Positions 44,565 through 52,232 of a DNA stretch of 64,000 bases are shown here, in pieces (position 1 is the first letter of the stretch; each line of letters begins with the position of its first letter). The DNA lies in contig NZ_CP016449.1 in the NCBI RefSeq assembly GCF_001713375.1, forward strand, positions 2,418,001 through 2,482,000, given 5' to 3'. The translations under genes and the position numbers were made by a program. The notes below the pieces were generated by a model that searched no databases, was not told the origin of the DNA, and worked only from the letters and a program-made list of their open reading frames with translations. Source of the stretch: Hydrogenophaga sp. RAC07 (GTDB taxonomy: Bacteria > Pseudomonadota > Gammaproteobacteria > Burkholderiales > Burkholderiaceae_C).

Positions 44565-47500
44565 TCAGGCCCGCCGCACGCGGAACCAGAAGCAGGCGCC
44601 CTGCCCCGGCGCCGACTCGGCCCAAATGTGGCCGCCATGGCGCTCGATGATGCGCGCCACGATCGCCAGGCCCACGCCCATGCCGGGCACGTCGGTGCCC
44701 GCGTGCAGGCGCTGGAACAGGCCGAACAACTTCTGGGCGCGTGCCATGTCGAAGCCCATGCCGTTGTCGCGGATGAAGTAGGCGTCGGACGTGGCATCAA
44801 AGCCCACGACCACCATGGGCTCGCTCTGGTGCCTTGAATACTTCAAGGCGTTGTCCAGCAGGTTGCTGAACACCTGGCGCAACAGCGTGGCGTCGCCCAG
44901 CGCATCGGGCAGCTCACCCACTTCGATCCGCGCCTCGGGCACCTGCGGCGCCAGGGATTCCGCCACCGCGCCGGCGAGGTCGGCCATGCACACCGGTCGC
45001 GCATCGAGTTCCACCTGCACCACCCGCAGCAGCTCCAGCATGTCGGTGATCATCTGCCCCATGTTGCGCGACGAACGTGCGATGCGCTCGAACATCTGGC
45101 GCCCGCCGTCGCTGAGCCGATCGCCCTCTTCTTCGGCGATCACCTGCGCAAATCCATTCACCGAACGCAGCGGCGCGCGCAGGTCGTGCGCGATCGAATA
45201 CGAGATCGCTTCCATGTCACGCATGGTCCGCTCCAGCTCGGCCGTGCGCTCTCGCACCCGCTGCTCCAGGCTGGCATTGAGCGCCTGGATCTGCTCCTGG
45301 GCGGCCACGCGCTCGCTGATGTCCAGATGCGTGCCCGACATGTAGAGCGCGCGGTCGTCGCTGTCGCGCTGGTGCACACGACCACGGGTGTTGATCCAGA
45401 CCCAGTGGCCGTCCTTGTGTTTGACGCGCAGGTCACAGTCGTAGAACGGCAGCTCGCCCCTCATGTGTTGATCGCGCGCCGCGTCGGCCTTCACGAGGTC
45501 GTCTGGGTGCACCCGCGATTCCCAGGTTTCGTAGGTCACCGGCTCCAGCTCGGCCAGGGTGTGGCCCAGCATCTCGGCCCAGCGTTCGTTGATGCTCAGC
45601 TTGCGCTCGGTGAGGTTGGTCTCCCAGATGCCGGGGCGCGTGGCGTCGAGCACCCAGGCCAGCCGCTGGCGCTCATCCCGCAGGGCTTCCTGCGTGGAGA
45701 TGTAGGAGGTCACGTCGGTGAAGGTGCGCACCACGCCGCCATCGGGCAACTGGCGGGCACGGATTTCCAGTGTGCGACCGTCCTTGGTCTTGCGCCAGTA
45801 GTGGTCCGGCAAGGCGACCGGCGTCGTTTGATTCTCCAGATAGCGCCTGGCCGTGGGATCGATCAGCTGCAGCTGGTCGCCAAAATCGCCCCGCTCGCGC
45901 TGGAACTTCACCATTTCATCGTGCGTGGGCCGTTTGGCCATCAGCTCGTCGGGCAGGTCCAGCAGCTCCAGTGTGCGGCGGTTGTAGAACAGGATCTGCC
46001 CTTCGGGCGACACCTTGGTCAGGCCCTGGCTGATGCTGTCCAGCGTGGCCTGCAAGGCCGCGCTCTTCTCGGCCAGCAAGGCGCTCGTGGCTTCCAGCTG
46101 GTTGCGCGTGCGCTTGCGCTCCTGCAGGCTGCGCCAGGCCAGCACCAGCTGTCGCACGGCGCCCAGCAGCGGCTGCAAAAACTCGATGTCGGCCTCGCTG
46201 TATCCCTCGGGCTGGTTTGCCAGCCCCACCATGGCCACCAGCCGGTCCCCCACCGCCAGCGGAATGCCGAGGAAAGCGTCCATGGGTGGGTGACCCTTGG
46301 GCATGCCCGCGGCGCGCGGATCGCTGCGCGGATGGTTGGCAATCACCGGCAGACCAGAGGACATCGCATGCCCGAACAAGGTCTTGAGGTTGCTGAAGGT
46401 CATGCCTGCGTCGAGCTGATCGGTGTACATCCGCCGCGAGGCTTCGTCCCATGAGATGTCCGTGATGGCGTGGGTGCGCAGGAAGGGCTTGTCATTGACG
46501 TCGTACAGCACCTCGCCGACGAAGCCGTAGCCGCTGCTCGTGAGCTGGATGAAAGCGTCCAGCAGGCCTTCAAACGCGACGCGCTTGTCCTCGGTTTCGA
46601 TGAACACCGCCTGCGCGCGGCGCACCGCTTCCAGCATCTGTTGCTGCCGCTCGACACGCTGCGCCGCCAGACGGGCGTCGGTCACGTCCGCCGTGAAACC
46701 GTGCCAGATCACCGAGCCGTCGGGCTCGCGCTGGGGCACCGCCTCCACCCGATACCAGCGCAGGCCGCGCCCGGGCAGGTCCACGCGGTAGGTCTGGCGC
46801 CAGTAACTCAACTCACGCGCGGAGGATTCCAGCGATGCGATGACTTCGGCCCGGTCGTCGGCATGCACGCGCTGGAACAGGATGCGCGCGTCGCGTTGCA
46901 GGTCCCTGGGCTCCACGCCCAGCATCTCGCGCGCCGCATCGTTCACATACAGGATGGTGCTCCGCCCCTCGGGCGACAACTTCGCCTGGAACATCATGCC
47001 GGGCACGCGCTGGGCGATGTTCTGCAGCAAATCCAGCTGCCGGCCGAGCTGTTCGGTGGCCTGGCGCTCGGCCGTGATGTCCTGCACCACACCGAAGTCG
47101 GTCTGGGGATTGCCCGCCACCGAGGTCTGGCTCAGGCGCGTGCGAAACCAGCGCTGCTCGCCGTCGGGGCGCAGCCAGCGGAATTCCACCTCCCGGCCAT
47201 CCAGCGCGGCGCGGGCTTCCAGCCAGGCCGGCATGTCGTCGGGGTGGATGCCGCTGCGCCCGACTTCCTTGGAGACCGGGTGCTGGTAAGGCACCCCCGT
47301 GATGTCGTAGAGGCCTGGCGACCATTGCACATGCGCCTGGTTCTCGGCATTCATCCAGTGCCCCACGCGGGCCAGCTTCTCGATCGCGATGTGCAGCTCC
47401 ACGCGCTGCTGCAAGGCCACATTGGTCTGCTTCAACGCGGCATTCGATTGGGCGAGGGCCGCCTCGGCCTCCTGCTCGCGTGTGGTTTCGGTGAAATAGA

Positions 47501-47885
47501 CCAGCAGCAGCTTCTCGGGCTTGGCCTCCAGCGCGGTGGCGTGCATGCGGACCCGGTGGGCGCGGCCACCCTTGAGATGAAGCACCTGCACGTCGTCGGG
47601 ACCGGGCAGGTCGTTCAGAAACCGCTCGCGATCCCCCGTTCCCCGCCAATGCCCCAGCTCCACCGTGGTACGGCCAATGGCGTCTTCGCGCGACAGGCCC
47701 GTGATCGCCACCCAGGCGTCGTTGACAGCGAGCAGACAACCATCGTGCCAGCGGGACACCGACGCCGGCAGCGGCGCAGCCATGAAGATGGCATCGAAAG
47801 GAAGGATGGAAGCCCCAGCCGATGCCGAAGCCGACGGTGGAATGACCTGCTCGCCGGGAGCGGGTTCGGGGGCAGCTTCGGACAT
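44565..47885 (-). CDS. Multi-PAS/GAF soluble hybrid-sensor histidine kinase
   Basis: A 1106-residue sensor kinase without transmembrane segments or signal peptide. In order: PAS (about 28-135), PAS/PAC (about 170-280), PAS (about 290-415), GAF (about 425-580), a long coiled coil, PAS (about 610-740), PAS/PAC (about 745-870), coiled coil, HisKA with phosphoacceptor His 900 (SIAHDLRAPLR) and HATPase_c with N-box QVFSNLLDNALKYS, DNGMGFDM and GMGVGLAI. No receiver domain is present, and no response regulator is adjacent. Start ATG at 47883-47885 gives the first PAS after a short acidic N-terminus. The signal is unknown. Confidence 0.9.
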   Translation of the reverse strand: MSEAAPEPAPGEQVIPPSASASAGASILPFDAIFMAAPLPASVSRWHDGCLLAVNDAWVAITGLSREDAIGRTTVELGHWRGTGDRERFLNDLPGPDDVQVLHLKGGRAHRVRMHATALEAKPEKLLLVYFTETTREQEAEAALAQSNAALKQTNVALQQRVELHIAIEKLARVGHWMNAENQAHVQWSPGLYDITGVPYQHPVSKEVGRSGIHPDDMPAWLEARAALDGREVEFRWLRPDGEQRWFRTRLSQTSVAGNPQTDFGVVQDITAERQATEQLGRQLDLLQNIAQRVPGMMFQAKLSPEGRSTILYVNDAAREMLGVEPRDLQRDARILFQRVHADDRAEVIASLESSARELSYWRQTYRVDLPGRGLRWYRVEAVPQREPDGSVIWHGFTADVTDARLAAQRVERQQQMLEAVRRAQAVFIETEDKRVAFEGLLDAFIQLTSSGYGFVGEVLYDVNDKPFLRTHAITDISWDEASRRMYTDQLDAGMTFSNLKTLFGHAMSSGLPVIANHPRSDPRAAGMPKGHPPMDAFLGIPLAVGDRLVAMVGLANQPEGYSEADIEFLQPLLGAVRQLVLAWRSLQERKRTRNQLEATSALLAEKSAALQATLDSISQGLTKVSPEGQILFYNRRTLELLDLPDELMAKRPTHDEMVKFQRERGDFGDQLQLIDPTARRYLENQTTPVALPDHYWRKTKDGRTLEIRARQLPDGGVVRTFTDVTSYISTQEALRDERQRLAWVLDATRPGIWETNLTERKLSINERWAEMLGHTLAELEPVTYETWESRVHPDDLVKADAARDQHMRGELPFYDCDLRVKHKDGHWVWINTRGRVHQRDSDDRALYMSGTHLDISERVAAQEQIQALNASLEQRVRERTAELERTMRDMEAISYSIAHDLRAPLRSVNGFAQVIAEEEGDRLSDGGRQMFERIARSSRNMGQMITDMLELLRVVQVELDARPVCMADLAGAVAESLAPQVPEARIEVGELPDALGDATLLRQVFSNLLDNALKYSRHQSEPMVVVGFDATSDAYFIRDNGMGFDMARAQKLFGLFQRLHAGTDVPGMGVGLAIVARIIERHGGHIWAESAPGQGACFWFRVRRA

Positions 47886-48062
47886 GCGTGCTGGTGGTTG
47901 GGGTCGACGGGTAGCGGTGTCCGCACAAAGGCAGGGTGACTTCTGCCGGCTTGTCTTAATGTACGCGCCCAGGCGCCGGGCAGGCACTGTCTGAATGCAA
48001 GCCTTGGGCCAACTACAATTCGCGCCCCTTTCCCCAGCACTTCCTCCCCGCACCCCGACCCC

Positions 48063-48887
48063 ATGCACATCACCGTCAACCCGGACCTCAAAGCCTACAT
48101 CGACCCCCTGACCCCGGACGAATTCGACGCGCTGGAGCGCAGCATCCTCGCCGAGGGCTGCCGCGACGCGCTGGTGCTGTGGGGCGAGGTGCTGGTGGAC
48201 GGACACAACCGCTACGGCATCTGCCAGAAACACGGCTTGCCGTTTCAGACCGTGCAGAACACGCATTTCCAGTCGATGGAAGACGTGCACCTGTGGATGA
48301 TCGACCAGCACCTGGGCCGGCGCAGCGTGTCGGATTTCCAGCGCGGTGTGCTGGCCTTGCGCAAGCGCGAGATCATGGCCGGACGGCGTTCTCGCTTTCT
48401 GGCCTCCACCCCCTCCCCCGACGACCTGCCGCCCGACGAGGCGCTGCCCGCCCCGACCCCGGACACACCCGCCGTACCGCCCGCCCGGCCGCTGCACAGC
48501 CGCGAAGACATCGCCAAGGCCGCGCGCCTGAGCAGCAGCCAGGTGGTGCAGATTGAAAAGATCCAGAAACAGGCCGCGCCCGAGCTGGTGGAAGCCTTGA
48601 AGGCCGGCGCGATTTCGCTCAACGCCGCGGCGGCGGTGGCCGGCCTGCCGGCCGAGGAGCAGGTGGCCGCTGCGCTCGCCGGCAAGGACGAACTCAAGCT
48701 CGCAGCCAAGCGCGCACGCGACGCACGCCGCAAGCCACCCGAGGCCGGTGACGAAGCAGCCACGCCCGCCCCGTCCGACGAGGTGGCCACCCTGCGCCTG
48801 AAAGTCGCCGGGCTGGAAGCCGACAACGCCGCGCTGCGCGACCAGGTGTCGGCCTTGCGCGCGCAGCTGGAAGCGCAGTCCGCCTGA
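48063..48887 (+). CDS. Orphan ParB N-terminal-domain protein
   Basis: A 274-residue protein. Residues 1-110 resemble the ParB/sulfiredoxin fold, with VDGHNRYGICQKHGLPF in the place of the ParB GERR-like box, then QHLGRRSVSDFQRGVLALRKREI. A Pro-rich linker (about 120-145), a helix-turn-helix-like segment (REDIAKAARLSSSQVVQIEKIQ), an Ala-rich region and a C-terminal heptad-like coiled coil (VATLRLKVAGLEADNAALRDQVSALRAQL) follow. No parA, no origin and no plasmid or phage genes are nearby. It could be a transcription regulator or a domesticated partition-like protein. Function unknown. Confidence 0.7.
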   Translation: MHITVNPDLKAYIDPLTPDEFDALERSILAEGCRDALVLWGEVLVDGHNRYGICQKHGLPFQTVQNTHFQSMEDVHLWMIDQHLGRRSVSDFQRGVLALRKREIMAGRRSRFLASTPSPDDLPPDEALPAPTPDTPAVPPARPLHSREDIAKAARLSSSQVVQIEKIQKQAAPELVEALKAGAISLNAAAAVAGLPAEEQVAAALAGKDELKLAAKRARDARRKPPEAGDEAATPAPSDEVATLRLKVAGLEADNAALRDQVSALRAQLEAQSA

Positions 48888-48958
48888 GCCGCGGGCGCGG
48901 GCGCCCCGTGCCAGAATCACCCGCCAGAATCGGCTCCGCACCCTTCCGACAGCACCCC

Positions 48959-49198
48959 ATGAAACTGCCCCACAAGCTCACCGGCATCGCGTTTGCCGCC
49001 TACATGGCCGGCATCATTGCCTTCGTGGTGAGCGCCGCGCTGGTCGCCATCAACTCGGGCCTGGGTGCGGGCTACCTGGCGCGCGTACTGCACGGCTACG
49101 CCGTGGCCTTCCCGGTCGCCTTCATCTGTGTGGTGATCTTCCGGCCCGTCGCACTCTTTCTGGTGAAGAAAACGGTGCACCCGCCGCCCACGGCCTGA
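48959..49198 (+). CDS. DUF2798 small membrane protein
   Basis: A 79-residue protein with two predicted helices (LTGIAFAAYMAGIIAFVVSAALVAI and GYAVAFPVAFICVVIFRPVALFLV), matching DUF2798 proteins of unknown function. The start at 48959 puts the first helix directly behind a short basic N-terminus. Converges with the sugar dehydrogenase gene, 7 bp between stops. Confidence 0.75.
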   Translation: MKLPHKLTGIAFAAYMAGIIAFVVSAALVAINSGLGAGYLARVLHGYAVAFPVAFICVVIFRPVALFLVKKTVHPPPTA

Positions 49199-49205
49199 GC
49201 CCACA

Positions 49206-50312
49206 TCACGGCGTCGCGGGCACCACGCGCAGCACCCGACCGTTGGCGCTGTCGGTCAGCAGGTAGATCGCACCATCGGGCCCGGCGCGCACGTCGCGGA
49301 TGCGCTCGCCCAGCTCCTGAAACAAGACCTCTTGCGTCCCCGGCACGCCGCCAGCCAGGGGCACACGGCGCACGCTGCGCTCTTTCAACGCCGCCACCAA
49401 AAAGCTGCCTCTCCACGCCGGAAACAGGGCACCGTCGTACCAGGCGAGGCCGGCCGGAGCGATCGACGGCGTCCACTCCACCAGCGCCGTCTGAATGCCC
49501 GGCAGGCTGCGGTAGGGCGTGATGCGGGCGTAGGTGTAGTCGATGCCACCCGTGGTCACGGGCCAGCCGTAGTTGGCGCCGGTTTCGATGCGGTTCAGCT
49601 CGTCGCCGCCGCGCGCGCCATGCTCGTGCGCGTACGGCACGCCGTCCACCACCACCATGCCCTGCGGGTTGCGGTGGCCGATGCTGTAGATCTCGGGCCG
49701 GGCATCCGTGCGCTGGCGAAACGGGTTGTCGGCCGGCACGCTGCCGTCGGGCTGGATGCGCAGCAGCTTGCCCAGGTGGGTGTGCAGCCGCTGTGCATCG
49801 GTGCGCTCGAGGTTGCCGTCGCCCATGCCGAACAGCAGACTGCCATCGGCCAGCCAGGCCATGCGGCCACCGAAATGCTGCGTCTCGGTCTTGGCCGGCT
49901 GCGACGTGAAGATGGGCTGCACGTCCAGCAACTGGCGGCCGTCGAAGCGGGCGCGCACCACACGCAGGTGGTTGGCCTCGGGTTGGCCATGGGCAAAGGA
50001 CAGCAGCACGCGGCCATTGACCGCAAACCCCGGGTCCACCACCACATCGAACAGACCGGCCTGCCCACGCGCCAGCACCGCCGGCACGTGGGCCACCGGT
50101 TCAGGATGCAACTGCGGCCGGCCATCGGGCCCGGGCTCGATCACACGCAGCCGCCCCGGTCGCTCGGTCACCAGCATTCGACCACCGGGCAGAAAGGCCA
50201 GCGACCAGGGGTGTTCCAAGCCGCTGGCCACGGTCTCAACGCGATAACCCGCGGCTTGCGCCGACGTCACCAGGACCCATGCACCCACGAAGACAGCCAG
50301 CACGTATTTCAT
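49206..50312 (-). CDS. PQQ-dependent sugar dehydrogenase (aldose sugar dehydrogenase type)
   Basis: A 368-residue soluble periplasmic six-bladed propeller of the glucose/sorbosone dehydrogenase family (YliI-like). The signal peptide is MKYVLAVFVGAWVLVTSAQA (cleavage near residue 20). Typical motifs: VASGLEHPWSLAFLPGGRMLVTERPGRLRV, the SIGHRNPQG loop, and HEHGARGGDELNRIETGANYGWP. PQQ synthesis genes are not in the window, so the cofactor must come from elsewhere. Start fixed by the signal peptide. It is divergent from a membrane-protein gene with only 13 bp between start codons. Confidence 0.87.
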   Translation of the reverse strand: MKYVLAVFVGAWVLVTSAQAAGYRVETVASGLEHPWSLAFLPGGRMLVTERPGRLRVIEPGPDGRPQLHPEPVAHVPAVLARGQAGLFDVVVDPGFAVNGRVLLSFAHGQPEANHLRVVRARFDGRQLLDVQPIFTSQPAKTETQHFGGRMAWLADGSLLFGMGDGNLERTDAQRLHTHLGKLLRIQPDGSVPADNPFRQRTDARPEIYSIGHRNPQGMVVVDGVPYAHEHGARGGDELNRIETGANYGWPVTTGGIDYTYARITPYRSLPGIQTALVEWTPSIAPAGLAWYDGALFPAWRGSFLVAALKERSVRRVPLAGGVPGTQEVLFQELGERIRDVRAGPDGAIYLLTDSANGRVLRVVPATP

Positions 50313-50325
50313 AATTCGAACGATT

Positions 50326-50799
50326 ATGAGATCCCGCACCGCCAACGATCCCCCGACCCCACGCTGGACGCGGCATCTCGTGCCGCTGCTGCTGGCCTGG
50401 CTGCTCGCCAGCGTCTGGGGTTCGGTGGTGCAGACGCAGTGGAACCTGCAAGCGCTGCTGGACGTGGGCGTGGCCATCCCCATGGCCGAACGGGCACGAA
50501 CCACCTGGCAAGACCTGATCGGCTTCGCCCCGGTCTACGCCGGCATCCTGGCGGCGGGCTGGCTGCCGGCGCTGCTCGTGGCAGCGTGGGTGGCGCGCCG
50601 CCGGCCCGCCTGGCGCGGCCCGCTGCTGGCGGCAGCCGCCGGGGCCGGCATGGTGGCCGCGGTGCGCACGGTGGATGCCGTGGCACCCATGCCGGTGTTC
50701 ATCGACGCCACGCGCCACCTGCCCGGCCTGCTGGTGATGGCCGCCGGCGCTGTGCTGGCCGGCCTGCTTTACGCACGTCTCACAGCGCGCGCGGGGTGA
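50326..50799 (+). CDS. Hypothetical inner-membrane protein
   Basis: A 157-residue protein with about four hydrophobic helices (HLVPLLLAWLLASVWGSVV; FAPVYAGILAAGWLPALLVAAWVA; GPLLAAAAGAGMVAAV; LPGLLVMAAGAVLAGLLYA). I do not recognise a family. The ATG at 50326 has no Shine-Dalgarno and sits in a palindrome with the divergent start; a GTG at residue 19 is an alternative. Its 3' end overlaps the convergent outer-membrane factor gene by 20 bp. Confidence 0.65.
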   Translation: MRSRTANDPPTPRWTRHLVPLLLAWLLASVWGSVVQTQWNLQALLDVGVAIPMAERARTTWQDLIGFAPVYAGILAAGWLPALLVAAWVARRRPAWRGPLLAAAAGAGMVAAVRTVDAVAPMPVFIDATRHLPGLLVMAAGAVLAGLLYARLTARAG

Positions 50800-52222
50800 T
50801 GCCCGCCGCCACCGTGCCGGCGTTGTCCCACCCCCCGCCCAAAGCGCGCACCAGGCGCACCGTGGCCTGCTGCTGCGCCGCTTCCACGCGTTGCGCCTGG
50901 CGGCGGTTGAGCAGTTCGTTGCGGCGCGCGTCCAGCAGCTCCAGCTGGCTCACCAGCCCATTGCGGTAACGCGTCTCCGAGATCGCGCTGGCGCGCTGCG
51001 CGGCGCTCACGGCACGGCCTTGCGCCAGCGACTGCTGTTGCAGCAAGCGCAGCGCCGAGAGCTGGTCTTCCACCTCGCGCAGCGCGTTGAGCACCTGGCC
51101 GCGGTAGCTCGCCGCCGCCACATCGAACTGCGCCTGCGAACCTTGAACGCCGGCCTCGCGCCGCCCGCCGTCGAACAGCGGCATGGACAGCAAGGCGCCC
51201 ACGCCCCAGGCGCGCGCGGACCACTTGAACAGATCGCCCAGCTCGGGCGACGCGAAGCCCGCCGCACCGGTGAGCGACACACTGGGGAACCACGCGGCCT
51301 GCGCCACGCCCACGCGGGCCTGCGCGGCCAGCAGCGAAGCCTGCGCGGCGGCCACGTCGGGCCGGCGCGCCAGCACGGTGGCGGGCACGCCGGCCGGGAT
51401 CACGGGCAGCGTGCGCACCGCCGTGTCGGACGTGAGCGCAAAGCCCGACGCCGGTTCACCCAGCAGCACGGCCAGCGCGTGTTCCAGCTCGGCGCGCGCA
51501 CGGTCCAGTGCAATCACCTCGGCCTCGGTGGCGGCGAGTTCGGTCTCGATGCGGATCACGTCGAGCTCGGCCACATCACCCGCCTCGAAGCGGCGTTGCG
51601 TGAGGCGCAGCGTGTCGGCGTAGGCCGTGGCGGTGTCCTGGATCAGTGTGCGTTCGGTGTCGGTGGCGCGAAGCGCCAGGTAGGTTTGTGCCACCTCGGC
51701 CTGCACCAGCAGCCGGGTGCTCTGCAGCAAGGCCTCGCGCGATTGCGCATCGAGCGCGGCGGCGTCCTGGGCGCGCGACAGGCGTCCGAACAGGTCGGGT
51801 TCGTACGACAGGCTCAAGCCGGTCTGCAGCAGCGTGGCCGGGGCCGATCCGCCGGCGGTGTTGGCGCCGGCTCCGCGGTCGGCGGCAGCGCCCACACCGA
51901 TCTGCGGTGCGCGGTCGGCCTGCGCACCGCGCACCAACGCACGGGCCTGGGCCAGCCGCGCCGCGGCTTCCTGAATGCCGGTGTTGCCCGAACCGGCGCG
52001 CTCGACCAACTGGTCAAGCACGGGGTCGTTGAAGGCCTTCCACCAGGTGCCGCGGCTCTGTGCCTCGGCGGGCTGGACGGTGGTCCACTGTTCGGCTTGG
52101 GACGCCTGTTCCTTGAACTGCGGTGGCGCCTCGACCGACGTCGGCAGGCTCGGCAGCGCGGTGGCGCAACCCGCCAGCACCAGGGCGGCGACCAGGGGCA
52201 GCAGGCGATGGATGTTTTTCAT
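50780..52222 (-). CDS. RND efflux outer-membrane factor, NodT/OprM family lipoprotein
   Basis: The TolC-like exit duct of a tripartite pump. 480 residues with a lipoprotein signal (LVAALVLAGC, lipid Cys near 19). Two outer membrane efflux repeats are visible, each with long Ala/Arg-rich helices (AQVRALVRG-like and LREVEDQLSALRLLQQQ). It lies 10 bp downstream of the permease, completing an adaptor-permease-duct operon. Substrates unknown. Confidence 0.92.
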   Translation of the reverse strand: MKNIHRLLPLVAALVLAGCATALPSLPTSVEAPPQFKEQASQAEQWTTVQPAEAQSRGTWWKAFNDPVLDQLVERAGSGNTGIQEAAARLAQARALVRGAQADRAPQIGVGAAADRGAGANTAGGSAPATLLQTGLSLSYEPDLFGRLSRAQDAAALDAQSREALLQSTRLLVQAEVAQTYLALRATDTERTLIQDTATAYADTLRLTQRRFEAGDVAELDVIRIETELAATEAEVIALDRARAELEHALAVLLGEPASGFALTSDTAVRTLPVIPAGVPATVLARRPDVAAAQASLLAAQARVGVAQAAWFPSVSLTGAAGFASPELGDLFKWSARAWGVGALLSMPLFDGGRREAGVQGSQAQFDVAAASYRGQVLNALREVEDQLSALRLLQQQSLAQGRAVSAAQRASAISETRYRNGLVSQLELLDARRNELLNRRQAQRVEAAQQQATVRLVRALGGGWDNAGTVAAGITPRAL

Positions 52223-52232
52223 GGGGTTTCCT

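Noticed and set aside
47985..48019. Promoter before the ParB-like gene (TACAAT at 48014)
   Set aside because: No acceptable -35 at 16-18 bp; left unannotated.
47886..48941. N-terminal extension of the histidine kinase in the same open frame
   Set aside because: It overlaps the ParB-like gene on the other strand, has no domain, and the ATG at 47885 leads straight into the first PAS domain.
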